A stretch of 64,000 nt of DNA, taken from positions 124,001 to 188,000 of the forward strand of contig PERO01000018.1 of NCBI GenBank assembly GCA_002928875.1, given 5' to 3'. This document shows positions 1-9,036 of this stretch, one piece after another; the first letter of the stretch is position 1, and every line of letters begins with the position of its first letter. Source of the DNA: Methylobacterium sp. (GTDB taxonomy: Bacteria; Pseudomonadota; Alphaproteobacteria; Rhizobiales; Beijerinckiaceae). Position numbers and translations under genes: made by a program. The notes beneath the pieces were generated by a model that ran no database searches, was not told where the DNA came from, and saw nothing but the letters and a program-made list of their open reading frames with translations.

Positions 1-614
<614 letters not shown>

Positions 615-618
<4 letters not shown>

Positions 619-1388
619 GCCAATCTCCAGGGAAACAGCTTCGCGTTCAGCGCCTTGAACAGGAAATCGGAAATGAGCCCGATGATGCCGATGATGAGAA
701 TGCCGAAGATCATCTGCCCCGTCGCGAGCAGGGCCTGGCTGTCGATGATCATGTGGCCGATGCCGCTGGAGGAGCCGATGAGTTCCGCGACGATCACATA
801 GGTCCAGGCCCAGCCGAGCACGAGGCGCAGGATTTCGGCGATTTCCGGCGCGTTCATGGGGATCATCACGCGGCCGACGATGCCGGCATCCTTCGCGCCG
901 AGCGTATAGGCCGCCTCCACGAGGTCGCGGCGGGTGTTGCCTACCACCACCGCCACCATCAGGATGATCTGGAACACCGAACCGATGAAGATCACCAGCA
1001 GCTTCTGCATCTCGCCGATGCCCGCCCAGAGGATGAGCAGCGGCACGAAGGCGGAAGCGGGGAGATAGCGCGCGAAGGAGACGAAGGGTTCGAGAAAGGC
1101 CTCCACCGGCTTGTAGGCGCCCATCAGGATGCCCAGCGGCACGGCGATGATCGCCGCCAGCACGAAGCCGCCCACCACGCGCCAGATCGTGATGGCGATG
1201 TCGCCGGCGAAATCGAATTTCGTCAGCAGCAGCCAGCCATCCTTCAGCATGGTGATGGGGTCGGCGAGGAAGGTCTTCGAGACGAAGCCGCCGAGGGTCG
1301 CAACCGCCCAGGCCGAGAAGAACAGCACGAAGAATGACAGGCCAAGCAAGACCTTGCGGCCATCCGAAACCGGTTCAAGCGGCCGCAT
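615..1388 (-). CDS. ABC transporter permease, TauC/SsuC-like
   Basis: Inner-membrane permease of the TauABC/SsuABC-type importer, 257 residues, the usual family length. About six hydrophobic segments are visible, and an EAA-type loop (EAAYTLGAKDAG) in the second half is where such permeases dock the ATPase. Its 3' end overlaps the ATPase start by 4 bases and its 5' end overlaps the mug-like gene by 14 bases, so it is translated from the same message. Substrate unknown. Confidence 0.9.
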
Positions 1389-1890
1389 GCTGTGCCTCGC
1401 GCGTCACGCGCCGGGCCAAAGCCCGCCACGGCTCGATGTTCCAGTGGGATGTCGCGAGCCCCGATGTCGAGGGCAGCACATGGGTTTCAATGCCGCAGAA
1501 TGGCTCGCTTTGCAGGCCGAAACGCAAATCCCGGCGCCCCAGTGCGAGTTGCGCCGCATTCTTGCTGGTGAAGGCCAGGCATTGCGGCTGGTAGCGCTCG
1601 AGGCTCGCGCGCAGGCGTTCGAGATGCAGTTCATCCGGGCGCAGGGTGGCATCCTGGCCAGCCGAGGCCTTGGCCAGATCGGTGAGCCCGATGCCGAGCG
1701 GTAGGAGAAGCCGGTATTCCCCGGCCGCGAAGAGACGGGGGGTGAGCCCCGTCTCGTGCAAGGTGCGCCAGAAGCGGTTGCCCGGCTTCGCGTAATAGGC
1801 CTGCCGCGCGGCAGAAGCGAGGCCAGGCCGCGTGCCGCAGAAGACGATGCGGAGGCCATCGGCCAGAAGGTCCTCCAGAACGTCATCCAT
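1375..1890 (-). CDS. mug: Mug/TDG-type mismatch-specific uracil/thymine-DNA glycosylase
   Basis: Cytoplasmic DNA repair enzyme of the uracil-DNA glycosylase superfamily that removes uracil or thymine opposite guanine. Seen: the N-terminal active-site-type loop CGTRPGLASA (compare GINPGL of E. coli Mug), the GNRFW motif near residue 38, the LLPLGIGLTDL segment, and the C-terminal VLPSTSGL loop (NPSGLS in Mug). Length, 171 residues, matches the family. It sits inside an ABC importer operon, 21 bases after the binding-protein gene and overlapping the permease gene by 14, so it must be co-transcribed with transport genes to which it has no known functional link. Confidence 0.85.
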   Translation of the reverse strand: MDDVLEDLLADGLRIVFCGTRPGLASAARQAYYAKPGNRFWRTLHETGLTPRLFAAGEYRLLLPLGIGLTDLAKASAGQDATLRPDELHLERLRASLERYQPQCLAFTSKNAAQLALGRRDLRFGLQSEPFCGIETHVLPSTSGLATSHWNIEPWRALARRVTREAQHAAA

Positions 1891-1911
1891 GGCGCGCGCC
1901 CCCTTGCCGCC

Positions 1912-2853
1912 TTACTGGATGAAGCGCGTATCGGCGAGCTTCGTCAGGTCCGGCACCGACTTGATGATGCCGAGTTCCAGCAGCAGATCCGCCGCTTCCT
2001 TCGAGAATTCCGCATGCGGGCCGGCGAAGAAGGCCTTGTTGGCGGCCTTGTCCTGCCAGCGGAGATACTTCGCGGAATTGCCGAACTGCTCGGCCGTCTG
2101 CTTCACGTCGGCGCCCATAATGGTGAAGGCCTTGTCCTGCTCCTTCGCGATCATCTCGAGCGCCTCGAAATAGCTGTCGGCGATGGCCTTCACGGCCTTC
2201 TCGTTCTCGGCGATGAATTTCGGCGTGCAGCCGAAGGTGTCCATCACCATGGGGTAATCGAGCGTGGTCGCGATGATCTTGCCGGCCTGCGGCGCGGCGC
2301 GCACTGCCGAGAGGAAGGGCTCGTAGGTCATGGCGACATCATTCTGGCCGGCGATGAAGGCCTGCGCCGCCGGTCCGGGCTCCATGTTCACGACCGTGAC
2401 ATCCTTCACCGAGAGGCCGTTCTTCTTCAGGAACCAGGCGAGGGTGAAATAGGGCGCGGTGCCCGGTGCGGAGGCCGCAACCGTCTTGCCCTTGATATCC
2501 TTGATGGAATTGATGTTGCCGCGCACGACCATGCCATCCGCGCCGTAGCTCTTGTCGAGCTGGAAGAGCTGCGTCGTCGCCACGCCATTGGCGTTCCAGA
2601 CGATCCAGGTCTCGACCGTCGTCGCGGCGCACTGGATGTCGCCGGAGGCAATCGCGAGATGGCGCGAGGCCTGCGGGATCTTCTTGATCGTCACGTCGAG
2701 GCCGTTCTTCGCGAAGATCCCGGCTTCCTTGGCCAGGGTGAGCGGCGCGAAGCCGGTCCAGCCGGAAATGCCGATCGACACTTTCGTCTGGGCAGAAGCC
2801 GGAGCCGCGAGACCCGCGGCGAGAAGTAGGGCTGCAAGGCGAAGCTTGGTCAT
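1912..2853 (-). CDS. ABC transporter substrate-binding protein, TauA/SsuA/NMT1-like
   Basis: Periplasmic binding protein of 313 residues that starts the importer operon. A Sec signal peptide is clear (positive start, leucine/alanine core, cleavage after ASA near residue 21). The mature start KVSIGISGWTGFAPL and the GDIQCAATTVETW region are typical of the family that binds taurine, alkanesulfonates, nitrate or pyrimidine precursors. The ligand cannot be told from the sequence. The neighbouring LysR gene lies upstream on the same strand, 142 bases away, and could control it. Confidence 0.85.
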   Translation of the reverse strand: MTKLRLAALLLAAGLAAPASAQTKVSIGISGWTGFAPLTLAKEAGIFAKNGLDVTIKKIPQASRHLAIASGDIQCAATTVETWIVWNANGVATTQLFQLDKSYGADGMVVRGNINSIKDIKGKTVAASAPGTAPYFTLAWFLKKNGLSVKDVTVVNMEPGPAAQAFIAGQNDVAMTYEPFLSAVRAAPQAGKIIATTLDYPMVMDTFGCTPKFIAENEKAVKAIADSYFEALEMIAKEQDKAFTIMGADVKQTAEQFGNSAKYLRWQDKAANKAFFAGPHAEFSKEAADLLLELGIIKSVPDLTKLADTRFIQ

Positions 2854-2882
2854 GGCAGTCTCCCTGATGCTGTTTTCGCATT

Positions 2883-2904
2883 CCGGGTGGAGTGAAGCAC
2901 CCGG
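2883..2904. promoter_or_regulatory. Hairpin in the leader of the TauA-like gene
   Basis: Perfect 7-bp inverted repeat CCGGGTG/CACCCGG with an 8-base loop. Read on the plus strand it is followed by a run of T, like an intrinsic terminator, but no plus-strand gene ends here. On the minus strand it would form a hairpin about 30 bases before the binding-protein start. Confidence 0.45.
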
Positions 2905-2913
2905 ATTTTTTAT

Positions 2914-2923
2914 TGTCTAGACA
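2914..2923. promoter_or_regulatory. TGTCTAGACA palindrome upstream of the TauA-like operon
   Basis: Perfect 10-bp palindrome TGTCTAGACA in an AT-richer stretch about 60 bases before the binding-protein start. GTCTAGAC cores are known from operators of GntR-family regulators. No GntR gene is in the window, so the regulator is unknown and the site is a candidate only. Confidence 0.35.
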
Positions 2924-2995
2924 TAATTTCCGCGTCGCGGCAGGAACGGGAGTGCTCCCGCCTCCCGGGCCGTCGGCAGTCGATTCCGGAAGGTC

Positions 2996-3862
2996 TCAGA
3001 CCTCCCCGTCCGAGACAAGATCGAGGAAACTCCGGACCATCGCCACCTGCGCGCGCGCGGCGAGGCAGGCGACATATTCCGCGACATCGAGCGCGGCATC
3101 GGCGATGGCGATGGCGCGGAAACCATCGCCCGCGGGCATCTCGCTGGCAAAGACGATGCCGATGCCAAAACCCGCCGCCACCGCCTCGCGCACGCTTTCG
3201 CGCCCCTCGACCTCGATCAGCGTGCCGGGCGTGATGCCCCGCTCGGCGAGCGCCGTTTCGAACACCTCGCGCGTCACCGAACCCCGCTCGCGGATCACCA
3301 GATCCGTGCCGGCGATTGCCGCGAGCGGCACGGAGCTTCGGCTGGCGAGCGGATGCGCGGATGGCGCGAAGAGCACCACGCGGTCCCGCCTGAGCAGGCG
3401 GATCGCGAAGCGCGGATCGGAACTGGGGCGTGCGGTGATGGCGATATCCGCGCGATAATCCACGAGATCATCGAGCACAGTGGAGGAATTGCCGATCCGC
3501 AGGCTGAAGGTGAGACCGGGCGAGCGCGCGCGCAGCCGCGCCAGCAGTGGCATGGCGTGGGTCGCGCTATCCGCCGCGAGCCGCAGATGGCCCTGCCGCA
3601 CCGTCCGCACGCCCTCGAGCAGCGCGTTCGCTTCCTCCTCGGCGGCGAAAAGGCGGGTGGTGATGTCGAGAAGTTTCTGCCCGAGCGGGGTCAGCGCCAC
3701 GCCGCGCCCCTTGCGATCGAACAAGGCGGCATCATGCCGTTCCTCCAGCAGCCGCACCTGGCTCGAGAGCGTGGGCTGGCTGATGCCCATGTTCGCGGCT
3801 GCGCGGGTGAAGCTGCCGGCGCGGGCAACCGCATGAAAGGCCCTGAGGCCGGTGATCGACAT
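2996..3862 (-). CDS. LysR-family transcriptional regulator, probable regulator of the phosphonate genes
   Basis: Regulator of 288 residues with an N-terminal winged helix-turn-helix (ITGLRAFHAVARAGSFTRAA, then MGISQPTLSSQVRLLE) and a LysR-type effector domain. The start at 3862 is chosen over an upstream in-frame start because GGAGGA lies 7 bases before it and the homology begins there. It is divergent from phnW with a 119-base gap holding a perfect LysR-type palindrome, so control of phnWAY plus autoregulation is the natural reading. The binding-protein operon lies downstream on its own strand and might also be a target. Confidence 0.9.
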   Translation of the reverse strand: MSITGLRAFHAVARAGSFTRAAANMGISQPTLSSQVRLLEERHDAALFDRKGRGVALTPLGQKLLDITTRLFAAEEEANALLEGVRTVRQGHLRLAADSATHAMPLLARLRARSPGLTFSLRIGNSSTVLDDLVDYRADIAITARPSSDPRFAIRLLRRDRVVLFAPSAHPLASRSSVPLAAIAGTDLVIRERGSVTREVFETALAERGITPGTLIEVEGRESVREAVAAGFGIGIVFASEMPAGDGFRAIAIADAALDVAEYVACLAARAQVAMVRSFLDLVSDGEV

Positions 3863-3884
3863 GGCCACTCCTCCGGTTGCCCTC

Positions 3885-3903
3885 ATATAGATCAGATCTA
3901 TAT
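3885..3903. promoter_or_regulatory. Candidate LysR operator, perfect 19-bp palindrome
   Basis: ATATAGATC-A-GATCTATAT is a perfect 9+1+9 palindrome. Its inner 13 bases (3888-3900) fit the LysR T-N11-A box. It lies 23 bases upstream of the lysR start and 79 bases upstream of the phnW start, right for autorepression and divergent activation. Confidence 0.7.
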
Positions 3904-3909
3904 CTGTCA

Positions 3910-3927
3910 TCCAAACCGGATATTGGA
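3910..3927. promoter_or_regulatory. Second inverted repeat in the lysR-phnW gap
   Basis: TCCAA at 3910-3914 and TTGGA at 3923-3927 form an inverted repeat with an 8-base spacer, next to the 19-bp palindrome on its phnW side. It could be an activation half-site or overlap the phnW promoter; no clear -35/-10 pair is seen. Confidence 0.3.
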
Positions 3928-3981
3928 CGAATAACATGGCGCTCGGCTAGGGTCTGCTCGACCGTTTCTCCGGAGCTTTCC

Positions 3982-5124
3982 ATGCCTGCTGCCCACCGCC
4001 ATGCCGCCTCCGAAACCGGCGATCCGCTGCTGCTCACGCCTGGCCCGCTCACCACCGCGAAAAGCGTGAAGGCGGTGATGGTGCATGACTGGGGGAGCCG
4101 CGATGCGACCTTCCTGAAGATCAACCGCGAGGTTCTCGACCGCCTGCCCGAGATCGTGAATGGCACGAAAAACTTCGTCACGGTGCCGGTGCAGGGCTCG
4201 GGCACCTTCGCGGTGGAGGCGATGCTCACGAGCCTCGTGCCGGCGAAGGGCCGCGTGCTGGTGCTGATCAACGGCGCCTATGGCCACAGAGCCAAGCGCA
4301 TCCTCGACATCGCGAAACGGAAAGCGATCGTCCACGAGACACCGGAGGATACCCCGCCGGACCTCGGGAAGGTCGAGGCGATCCTGAAGCGCTCGAAAAG
4401 CATCACGCATGTCTTCACGGTGCATTGCGAGACGACGAGCGGCATCCTGAACCCGGTCCACGAGATCGGCGCGCTCGCAAAGACATACGGCAAGACCTAT
4501 CTCATCGATTCCATGAGTGCCTTCGGCGCGCTGCCGCTCGATGCGGAAAAGGCGCATGCCGATGCCATTGCCGCCTCCTCGAACAAGTGCATCGAGGGCG
4601 TGCCGGGCCTCGGCTTCGTGCTGGTGCGGAAATCGACCCTTGCCAGTGCGAAAGGCAACGCGACGACCCTCGTGCTCGACCTTTATGATCAAGCCGCGAA
4701 TTTCGAGAAAACCGGGCAATATCGCTTCACGCCGCCCATCCATGTAATCGTCGCGTTCCATCAGGCGCTGATGGAATTTTTCGCCGAGGGCGGCCAGCCG
4801 GGCCGGGGAGGGCGCTACGCGCGCAACGGCAAGGTGCTGATCGACGGCATGAGGAAGCTCGGTTTCCGCACGCTTCTGCCGGATGCCCTGCAGGCCCCGA
4901 TCATCGTGACCTTCCACATGCCGAAGGACCCGAAATTCGTGTTCCAGACCTTCTATGATGCGCTGAAGGACCGGGGCTACGTGATCTATCCCGGCAAGCT
5001 GACGGTGGCGGATTCGTTCCGCATCGGCTGCATCGGCCGCCTCTACGAGAAAGACATGGAGGGCGCGGTTTCCGCCGTGCGCGAGGTGCTCGCCGAGATT
5101 GGCGTGCCGGTTCCGGTGAAGTGA
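3982..5124 (+). CDS. phnW: 2-aminoethylphosphonate:pyruvate aminotransferase
   Basis: PLP enzyme that moves the amino group of AEP to pyruvate, giving phosphonoacetaldehyde and alanine (EC 2.6.1.37). It has 380 residues from the ATG at 3982, which follows GGAG at 7-8 bases; an upstream in-frame start at 3877 would run through the operator and is rejected. Seen: substrate loop LLTPGPLTTAKSVK, cofactor-binding DSMSAFGALPLD, and the Schiff-base lysine in SSNKCIEGVPG (Lys202). First gene of phnWAY, 7 bases before phnA. No phnX hydrolase is present, so its product goes to PhnY. Confidence 0.93.
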   Translation: MPAAHRHAASETGDPLLLTPGPLTTAKSVKAVMVHDWGSRDATFLKINREVLDRLPEIVNGTKNFVTVPVQGSGTFAVEAMLTSLVPAKGRVLVLINGAYGHRAKRILDIAKRKAIVHETPEDTPPDLGKVEAILKRSKSITHVFTVHCETTSGILNPVHEIGALAKTYGKTYLIDSMSAFGALPLDAEKAHADAIAASSNKCIEGVPGLGFVLVRKSTLASAKGNATTLVLDLYDQAANFEKTGQYRFTPPIHVIVAFHQALMEFFAEGGQPGRGGRYARNGKVLIDGMRKLGFRTLLPDALQAPIIVTFHMPKDPKFVFQTFYDALKDRGYVIYPGKLTVADSFRIGCIGRLYEKDMEGAVSAVREVLAEIGVPVPVK

Positions 5125-5131
5125 GGGCGAC

Positions 5132-6367
5132 ATGACTGCAATTTCCGTCAACGGCCGCGATTATGCCGCGCCGAAAACGCCCACCGTCGTCATCTGCATC
5201 GATGGCTCGGAGCCGGGCTATATCGAGAAGGGAATCGAAGCGGGCGTCGCGCCCAATTTCGAGCGGATGATGCAGAACGGCGCGAACCTCGTCGCCGAAT
5301 GCGTGATCCCCTCCTTCACGAACCCGAACAACCTCTCGATCATCACCGGCCGCCCGCCGGAGGTGCATGGCATCGCGGGCAACTTCTTCTACGACCCCGC
5401 GACCGGCGCGGAAGTAATGATGAACGACCCCTCGTTCCTGCGGGTGCCGACCATCCTCGCCGGCGTGCAGCAGGCCGGCCACAAGGTCGCGATGGTGACC
5501 GCGAAGGACAAGTTGCGCCTGCTGCTCTCGAAGGGGCTGGATTATGCGAAGGGCACAGCCATCGCGTTTTCCTCCGAGAAGGCGGACAAGGCGAACAAGG
5601 CCGAGAACGGCATCGCGGATGTCTGCCAGTTCGTCGGCATGGGCGTGCCGGATGTCTATTCGGCGGGCCTCTCCGAGTTCGTCTTCGCGGCGGGCGTGAA
5701 ACTCGCCGAGACCTTCAAGCCCGACCTGATGTATCTCTCGACGACCGATTACATCCAGCACAAGACGGCGCCGGGCACCGAAATCGCCAATGATTTCTAT
5801 GCGATGATCGATCGTTATCTCGGCCGGCTCGATGCCCTGGGCTACACGATCGTCGCCACCGCCGATCACGGCATGAACGACAAGCACCATGCCGATGGTT
5901 CGCCGAACGTGGTCTATCTCGAGCCGTTGTTCGAAGGCTGGCTGAAGAGCGGCAAGGCCCGCGTCATCCTGCCGATCACCGATCCTTACGTGGTGCATCA
6001 CGGTGCGCTCGGCTCCTTCGCGACAATCTATCTGCCGGAAGGTGCCGATCGTGACGGTCTCCTGATGAAGCTCAAGGCCACGCCCGGCATCGAGGTGGCG
6101 CTGACGCGCGAGGCGGCCAGCGCCGAGTTTGAACTCCCGCCCGATCGCCTCGGCGATCTCGTGGTGATCTCGACGCGCCATGTCACGCTCGGCACCGCGC
6201 CGGAGAAGCACGATCTCTCCGGCCTCACGGAGCCTTTGCGCAGCCATGGCGGCCTCACCGAGCAGCGCGTGCCGATGCTCTCGAACCGCAAGCTCAACAT
6301 TCCGGCCGGACATCGCCTGCGCACCTTCGATGCATTCTGGGTCGCCCTCAACTGCGTGGAGCCTTGA
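5132..6367 (+). CDS. phnA: Phosphonoacetate hydrolase
   Basis: Metal-dependent alkaline-phosphatase-superfamily enzyme that splits the C-P bond of phosphonoacetate to acetate and phosphate (EC 3.11.1.2), 411 residues. Metal and nucleophile residues expected in the family are visible: Asp24 in ICIDGSEP, the nucleophile Thr63 in FTNPNNLS, the Asp/His pair in TTDYIQHKTAPG, the DH pair in ATADHGMND, and the late His in RSHGGLTEQ. It lies between phnW and phnY, only 3 bases before phnY. This makes the route hydrolytic through phosphonoacetate rather than PhnX or C-P lyase. Confidence 0.93.
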   Translation: MTAISVNGRDYAAPKTPTVVICIDGSEPGYIEKGIEAGVAPNFERMMQNGANLVAECVIPSFTNPNNLSIITGRPPEVHGIAGNFFYDPATGAEVMMNDPSFLRVPTILAGVQQAGHKVAMVTAKDKLRLLLSKGLDYAKGTAIAFSSEKADKANKAENGIADVCQFVGMGVPDVYSAGLSEFVFAAGVKLAETFKPDLMYLSTTDYIQHKTAPGTEIANDFYAMIDRYLGRLDALGYTIVATADHGMNDKHHADGSPNVVYLEPLFEGWLKSGKARVILPITDPYVVHHGALGSFATIYLPEGADRDGLLMKLKATPGIEVALTREAASAEFELPPDRLGDLVVISTRHVTLGTAPEKHDLSGLTEPLRSHGGLTEQRVPMLSNRKLNIPAGHRLRTFDAFWVALNCVEP

Positions 6368-6370
6368 TAG

Positions 6371-7822
6371 ATGCCGATCATGCCGAAACTGCCCGCCCGC
6401 ACGGAAGCGATGCGCATCGCCGGCAAGCTCGTCTCCACCGATGACGTGATCGAGGTGAAGAACCCCTATGACGGTTCGCTCGTCGGCACCGTGCCGATGG
6501 CCCGGCCCGAGCATGTGCGCGAGGCGTTCCAGAAGGCCAAGGATTTCAAGCCGAAGCTCTCGCGCTACGAGCGCCAGCAAATCCTGCAGAAGACCGCGCA
6601 ATTGCTGGCTGACCGGCGCGAGGATTTCGCGCGGCTCATTTCGGCGGAATCCGGCCTGTGCTGGAAGGATGCGATCTACGAATCCACCCGCGCCTACGAT
6701 GTCTGGTCCTTCGCGGGGCAGCTCGCGATCAAGGACGATGGCGAGCAATTCTCCTGCGACATCTCCCCCAACGGCAAGGCGCGGAAGATCTTCACGACCC
6801 GCGTGCCTTTGCTCGGCGTGATCTCGGCGATCACGCCCTTCAACCACCCGCTGAACATGGTGAGCCACAAGCTGGCCCCGGCGATCGCCACCAACAATCG
6901 CGTCGTGCTGAAACCCACCGAACTCACGCCGCTGACAGCTTTGGCGCTTGCGGATGTGCTCTACGAAGCCGGGCTGCCGCCGGAGATGCTCTCGGTCGTC
7001 ACCGGCAATCCGCGCACGATGGGCGACGCGATGATCACCGATCCCGCGGCGGATCTCGTGACGTTCACGGGCAGCGTGCGGGTGGGGAAATACATCGCCG
7101 AGAAGGCGGGCTATCGCCGCATCGTGCTTGAACTCGGCGGCAACGATCCGCTGATCGTCATGGAGGATGCCGACCTCGATAAAGCCGCCGAACTCGCGGT
7201 GCAGGGCGCGACCAAGAATTCGGGCCAGCGCTGCACGGCGGTGAAGCGCATTCTCGTGGTCGAGAGCGTTGCGAGCGAATTCGTGAAGCGCGTCGTTGCG
7301 AAGGCGGAGAAGCTCAAATGCGGCAACCCAGCCGATACCGAGGTTGATCTCGGCACGGTGATCAACGAGGGCGCGGCGAAGCTGTTCGAGGCGCGCGTGA
7401 GGGATGCCGAGCGCCAGGGCGCCGAGGTTCTCCATGGCCGACCGCGCGAGGGCGCGCTGTTTCATCCCACCGTTGTGGATCGCGTGCCCTACATGGCCGA
7501 ACTCGTGCACGAGGAGACCTTCGGGCCGGTGATCCCGATCATCCGCGTGCCGGACAATCTGGACGAGATCATCCGCATCTCGAATTCCACGGCCTATGGC
7601 CTCTCCTCCGGCGTCTGCACGAACCGGATCGACTATATCCAACGTTTCATCGCGGAACTCGATGTCGGCACGGTCAATGTCTGGGAGGTGCCGGGCTACC
7701 GCATCGAGATGAGCCCGTTCGGCGGCATCAAGGATTCCGGCCTCGGCTACAAGGAAGGCGTGTGGGAGGCCATGAAGAGCTTCACCAATGTCCGGACGTG
7801 GTCGATGCCCTGGAGCGCATGA
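6371..7822 (+). CDS. phnY: Phosphonoacetaldehyde dehydrogenase
   Basis: NAD(P)-dependent aldehyde dehydrogenase of 483 residues that oxidises phosphonoacetaldehyde, the PhnW product, to phosphonoacetate, the PhnA substrate. Seen: Rossmann and active-site motifs of the ALDH fold, general-base Glu in LELGGNDP, and catalytic Cys288 in [11 protein letters not shown]. The assignment to phosphonoacetaldehyde rests on position in phnW-phnA-phnY, since the fold alone does not fix the substrate. The start at 6371 follows the phnA stop by 3 bases; a second ATG at 6380 is possible. Confidence 0.9.
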   Translation: MPIMPKLPARTEAMRIAGKLVSTDDVIEVKNPYDGSLVGTVPMARPEHVREAFQKAKDFKPKLSRYERQQILQKTAQLLADRREDFARLISAESGLCWKDAIYESTRAYDVWSFAGQLAIKDDGEQFSCDISPNGKARKIFTTRVPLLGVISAITPFNHPLNMVSHKLAPAIATNNRVVLKPTELTPLTALALADVLYEAGLPPEMLSVVTGNPRTMGDAMITDPAADLVTFTGSVRVGKYIAEKAGYRRIVLELGGNDPLIVMEDADLDKAAELAVQGATKNSGQRCTAVKRILVVESVASEFVKRVVAKAEKLKCGNPADTEVDLGTVINEGAAKLFEARVRDAERQGAEVLHGRPREGALFHPTVVDRVPYMAELVHEETFGPVIPIIRVPDNLDEIIRISNSTAYGLSSGVCTNRIDYIQRFIAELDVGTVNVWEVPGYRIEMSPFGGIKDSGLGYKEGVWEAMKSFTNVRTWSMPWSA

Positions 7823-7842
7823 AAACGCAGGCCAATTGCGCC

Positions 7843-7862
7843 GTTCCGGCTTGTCACGGAAC
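7843..7862. promoter_or_regulatory. Small hairpin between phnY and the AEP transporter genes
   Basis: GTTCCG and CGGAAC pair across an 8-base loop in the 113-base gap after phnY. The gap has no T-run, so this looks like an mRNA stability or processing element, not a terminator. The same arms recur at 8975-8986. Confidence 0.35.
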
Positions 7863-7935
7863 AGGGTTTGCGGTGCAATGCCCAGTAGAACCCGAGGGGC
7901 GGGGAGCGCCTTCAGAAGGACAGGGAGAGGGTAGG

Positions 7936-8967
7936 ATGAAACAGGGTTGGCTGGCCGGCGTGGCGATGGGCCTCGTTCTGGCCATGGGGTGGAGCAATGC
8001 GGCCGAGGCGCAGGGGCGCACCCGGATCACGGCCTATACGGCGCTGGAGAACGACCAGCTCCAGCCCTTCAAGCAGGCGATCGAGGCCGATGTGCCGGAT
8101 GTCGAGATCGCCTGGGTGCGCGATTCCACCGGTGTCATCACCTCGCGCTTCCTCGCCGAGAAGGATAACCCGCGCGCCGATATCGTGCTGGGCCTCGCGG
8201 CGACCTCGCTGCTGCTCTTCGAGAAGCTGAACCTGCTCGAGGAATACAAGCCCGCCGGCGCCGATGCGCTGAAACCCGCCTACAAGGATACGTCGGGCGG
8301 CTATACCTGGACGGGCATGGATGCCTTCCTCGCGGTCGTCTGCTTCAACACCGCCGAAGCCGGGAAGGACAAGATCGCCGCGCCGACCTCCTGGATGGAT
8401 CTCACCAAGCCGGAATTCAAGGGCAAGGTGGTGATGCCGCACCCGGCGTCTTCCGGCACCGGTTATCTCAAGGTCGCGGCCTGGCTGCAGATCATGGGCG
8501 AGCAGGCGGGCTGGGCCTATATGGACAAGCTGCACGAGAACATCGCGGTCTATACCCATTCGGGCTCCGCGCCCTGCGTGCAGGCCGCGAAAGGCGAGCG
8601 GCTCGTCGGCATCGGCTTCGACATGCGCGGCGCGCGCGAGAAGACGCAAGGCGCGCCGATCGACCTCATCCTGCCGAAGGAAGGCGCGGGCTGGGACATG
8701 GAAGCGACCGCCATCGTGAAGGGCTCGAAGAACCTCGCCGCCGCGAAGAAGGTGGCGGATTGGGTCGCCACGAAGAAGGCAAACGAGCTTTACGGCAAGT
8801 ATTATGCCCTCGTCGCCCACCCCGATGTGAAGAGCGCGCCGCCGAACTACCCGGCCGATGCCGAGGTGAAGATGGCCAAGAACGACTTCACCTGGATGGC
8901 CGAGAACCGCGAGCGCATCCTCGCGGAATGGACCAAGCGCTACGACAGCAAGGCCGCGCCGCGCTGA
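7936..8967 (+). CDS. phnS: 2-aminoethylphosphonate ABC transporter substrate-binding protein
   Basis: Periplasmic binding protein of 343 residues of the iron/putrescine-like extracellular family 1, the type in AEP transporters of the PhnSTU kind. Signal peptide from MKQGWL with cleavage after AEA near residue 26. The start at 7936 has a purine-rich GGGAGAGGGTAGG directly upstream; an earlier in-frame start inside the end of phnY is rejected. Followed by ATPase and fused-permease genes, so AEP uptake is inferred from the linkage to phnWAY. Confidence 0.88.
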   Translation: MKQGWLAGVAMGLVLAMGWSNAAEAQGRTRITAYTALENDQLQPFKQAIEADVPDVEIAWVRDSTGVITSRFLAEKDNPRADIVLGLAATSLLLFEKLNLLEEYKPAGADALKPAYKDTSGGYTWTGMDAFLAVVCFNTAEAGKDKIAAPTSWMDLTKPEFKGKVVMPHPASSGTGYLKVAAWLQIMGEQAGWAYMDKLHENIAVYTHSGSAPCVQAAKGERLVGIGFDMRGAREKTQGAPIDLILPKEGAGWDMEATAIVKGSKNLAAAKKVADWVATKKANELYGKYYALVAHPDVKSAPPNYPADAEVKMAKNDFTWMAENRERILAEWTKRYDSKAAPR

Positions 8968-8974
8968 GCGAGGA

Positions 8975-9006
8975 CGGAACGTTCCGGCATGCCCCGTGCA
9001 TGCCGG
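8975..9006 (+). promoter_or_regulatory. Tandem hairpins after the AEP binding-protein gene
   Basis: The palindrome CGGAACGTTCCG (8975-8986) is followed by a perfect 8-bp stem CCGGCATG/CATGCCGG (8984-9006, 7-base loop), and ATCCGG plus TTTT a few bases later. This fits a 3' stabiliser or partial terminator that lets the binding protein be made in excess over the ATPase and permease. Confidence 0.45.
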
Positions 9007-9036
9007 ATCATCCGGTTTTCGCGTTTCGGGGGGCTC

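Noticed and set aside
4901..7642. Minus-strand ORF of about 900 codons opposite phnA and phnY
   Set aside because: Lies antisense to two well-supported genes; composition bias at high GC makes such long shadows. No domain or ribosome site.
8989..9036. Earlier ATG start for the AEP transporter ATPase
   Set aside because: It lies inside an 8-bp hairpin and lacks a ribosome site, while GGGGGG precedes the ATG at 9037.
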